Positions 41,783 to 42,362 of a DNA stretch of 42,362 bases are shown here, piece after piece. The position numbers and the translations under genes are program-made. The stretch's first letter is position 1; each line of letters starts with the position of its first letter. The notes below the pieces were generated by a model, which saw only the letters and a program-made list of their open reading frames with translations, was not told the origin of the DNA and made no database searches. Source of the DNA: Candidatus Dormiibacterota bacterium (GTDB lineage: Bacteria > Chloroflexota > Dormibacteria > Aeolococcales > Aeolococcaceae); NCBI GenBank assembly GCA_003153505.1, contig PLZA01000066.1, positions 1 through 42,362 on the forward strand. The letters are read 5' to 3'.

Positions 41783-42362
41783 CCGTCCCCGCCTCGGCGG
41801 AGCCGCCGGCGCCGACACCGGCCCCGGCTCCGATCCCGGCTCGTCCGGCGGCTCCGCCGGCCGCGCCGGCACAGAAGCTCACGCCGTCACCGCTCGGCGA
41901 GCCCGAGCTCGAGCGGCTCCGCGACCTCCAGAAGCGGATCGGCATCCAGTTCCGCAAGCAGGAGTTGCTTCGCGAGGCGATGACCCATGCCTCGTGGAAC
42001 AACGAGCATGGGGAGCCGGCCGGACCGGGGCACGACAACGAGCGGCTCGAATACCTCGGCGATGCCGTCCTCGAGCTCGTGGTCGGTGAATACCTCTTCC
42101 GGCGCTTCCCCACGTACGACGAGGGGCAGTTGACCCAGCTCCGCGCCGCCCTGGTCAACACCACCTCGCTGGCGCGGCTCGGCGAGCGGCTCGAGCTCGG
42201 CGAAACCCTGCTCATGGGGCGGGGTGCAGTCAAGACCGGGGCGCGGAAGCTCCCGTCGCTGCTGGCCAACGCCTTCGAGGCGATGATCGGCGCGATCTTC
42301 CTCGACCAGGGCTACCGAGCGGCGACCAAGGTCTTCCTGCAGAACATCGGCGACCTCGCCGA
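41783..42362 (+). CDS. rnc: ribonuclease III, partial (runs off the window; start undetermined)
   Basis: The visible 193 codons include LRDLQKRIGIQFRKQELLRE, then AMTHASWNNEHG, then the catalytic signature ERLEYLGDAVLELVVGEYLF with its acidic metal ligands. LLANAFEAMIGAIFLDQGY completes the endonuclease domain. The dsRNA-binding domain lies beyond the window. An Ala/Pro-rich extension (about 45 residues, AEPPAPTPAPAPIPARPAAP) precedes the domain. No ATG, GTG or TTG lies in this frame between the acpP stop and the domain; the next one upstream is ATG 41371, before acpP. The real start is therefore open, and 41783 is only the first base after acpP. Confidence 0.9.

Overview
The window is a GC-rich bacterial chromosome segment. 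It encodes a WS/DGAT acyltransferase, a mycothiol-isomerase-like (DinB-fold) protein, an Asp23/FakA/FakB/RecG/RsmD/CoaD/L32/FabD/FabG/ACP/RNase III block and many GTG starts. Together these suggest a soil-type Terrabacteria lineage (Ca. Dormibacterota, Chloroflexota or Actinomycetota). The lineage is an inference; no rRNA gene is present.

Layout. Positions 1-1068 hold no confident gene, only a decayed coding remnant. 1069-4094: a secreted PQQ-like beta-propeller protein, a small membrane protein, the tail of a broken GGDEF gene and a lipoprotein. 4228-5567: an ECF sigma factor overlapped by its probable membrane anti-sigma partner. 9788 down to 5574 (minus strand): a very tight six-gene redox operon of two small membrane-anchored proteins, ApbE, a ferric-reductase-like di-heme membrane protein, a NuoF-like flavoprotein and a 3-Cys ferredoxin. 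9833-11203: a methyltransferase and two small membrane proteins.

11334-13995: a tRNA-Leu(GAG) gene whose 3' end is repeated exactly (24 nt) 2.57 kb downstream. The repeats bracket a compact cassette (TetR regulator, DinB/mycothiol-isomerase-like protein, metallo-beta-lactamase-fold hydrolase) that has its own promoter and operator but no integrase. Coding debris follows up to about 14560. 14608-21347: a four-helix membrane protein, WS/DGAT acyltransferase, a DUF6056-like membrane protein divergent from a GT39 glycosyltransferase, a hypothetical protein and a Crp/Fnr regulator. 21410-27638: a PH-like protein, folE, a small membrane protein, then rlmN-ribD-ribE-ribBA-ribH, which supplies the complete late riboflavin pathway. 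Flavin supply is a plausible link to the ApbE/NuoF-like operon.

27635-32239: the first codons of a BtuF-like gene sit directly behind ribH and are cut off by a 4.5-kb minus-strand gene. That gene encodes a secreted protein of about 1,500 residues with ten IPT/TIG repeats and three copies of a C-terminal beta domain. It is split by what looks like one missing C at 31556-31558. 32297 to the end: conserved housekeeping genes, namely rpmB (minus), asp23-fakA-fakB-recG-rsmD-coaD-coiled coil, then rpmF-fabD-fabG-acpP-rnc. The rnc reading frame has no ordinary start codon between acpP and the RNase III domain; its nearest in-frame ATG lies 5' of acpP.

The most noteworthy items are the tRNA-bracketed cassette with a leaderless autoregulated promoter, the ApbE/di-heme/NuoF-like/ferredoxin operon with a poly-C tract that could join anchor to enzyme, and the giant IPT protein sitting on a gene breakpoint.
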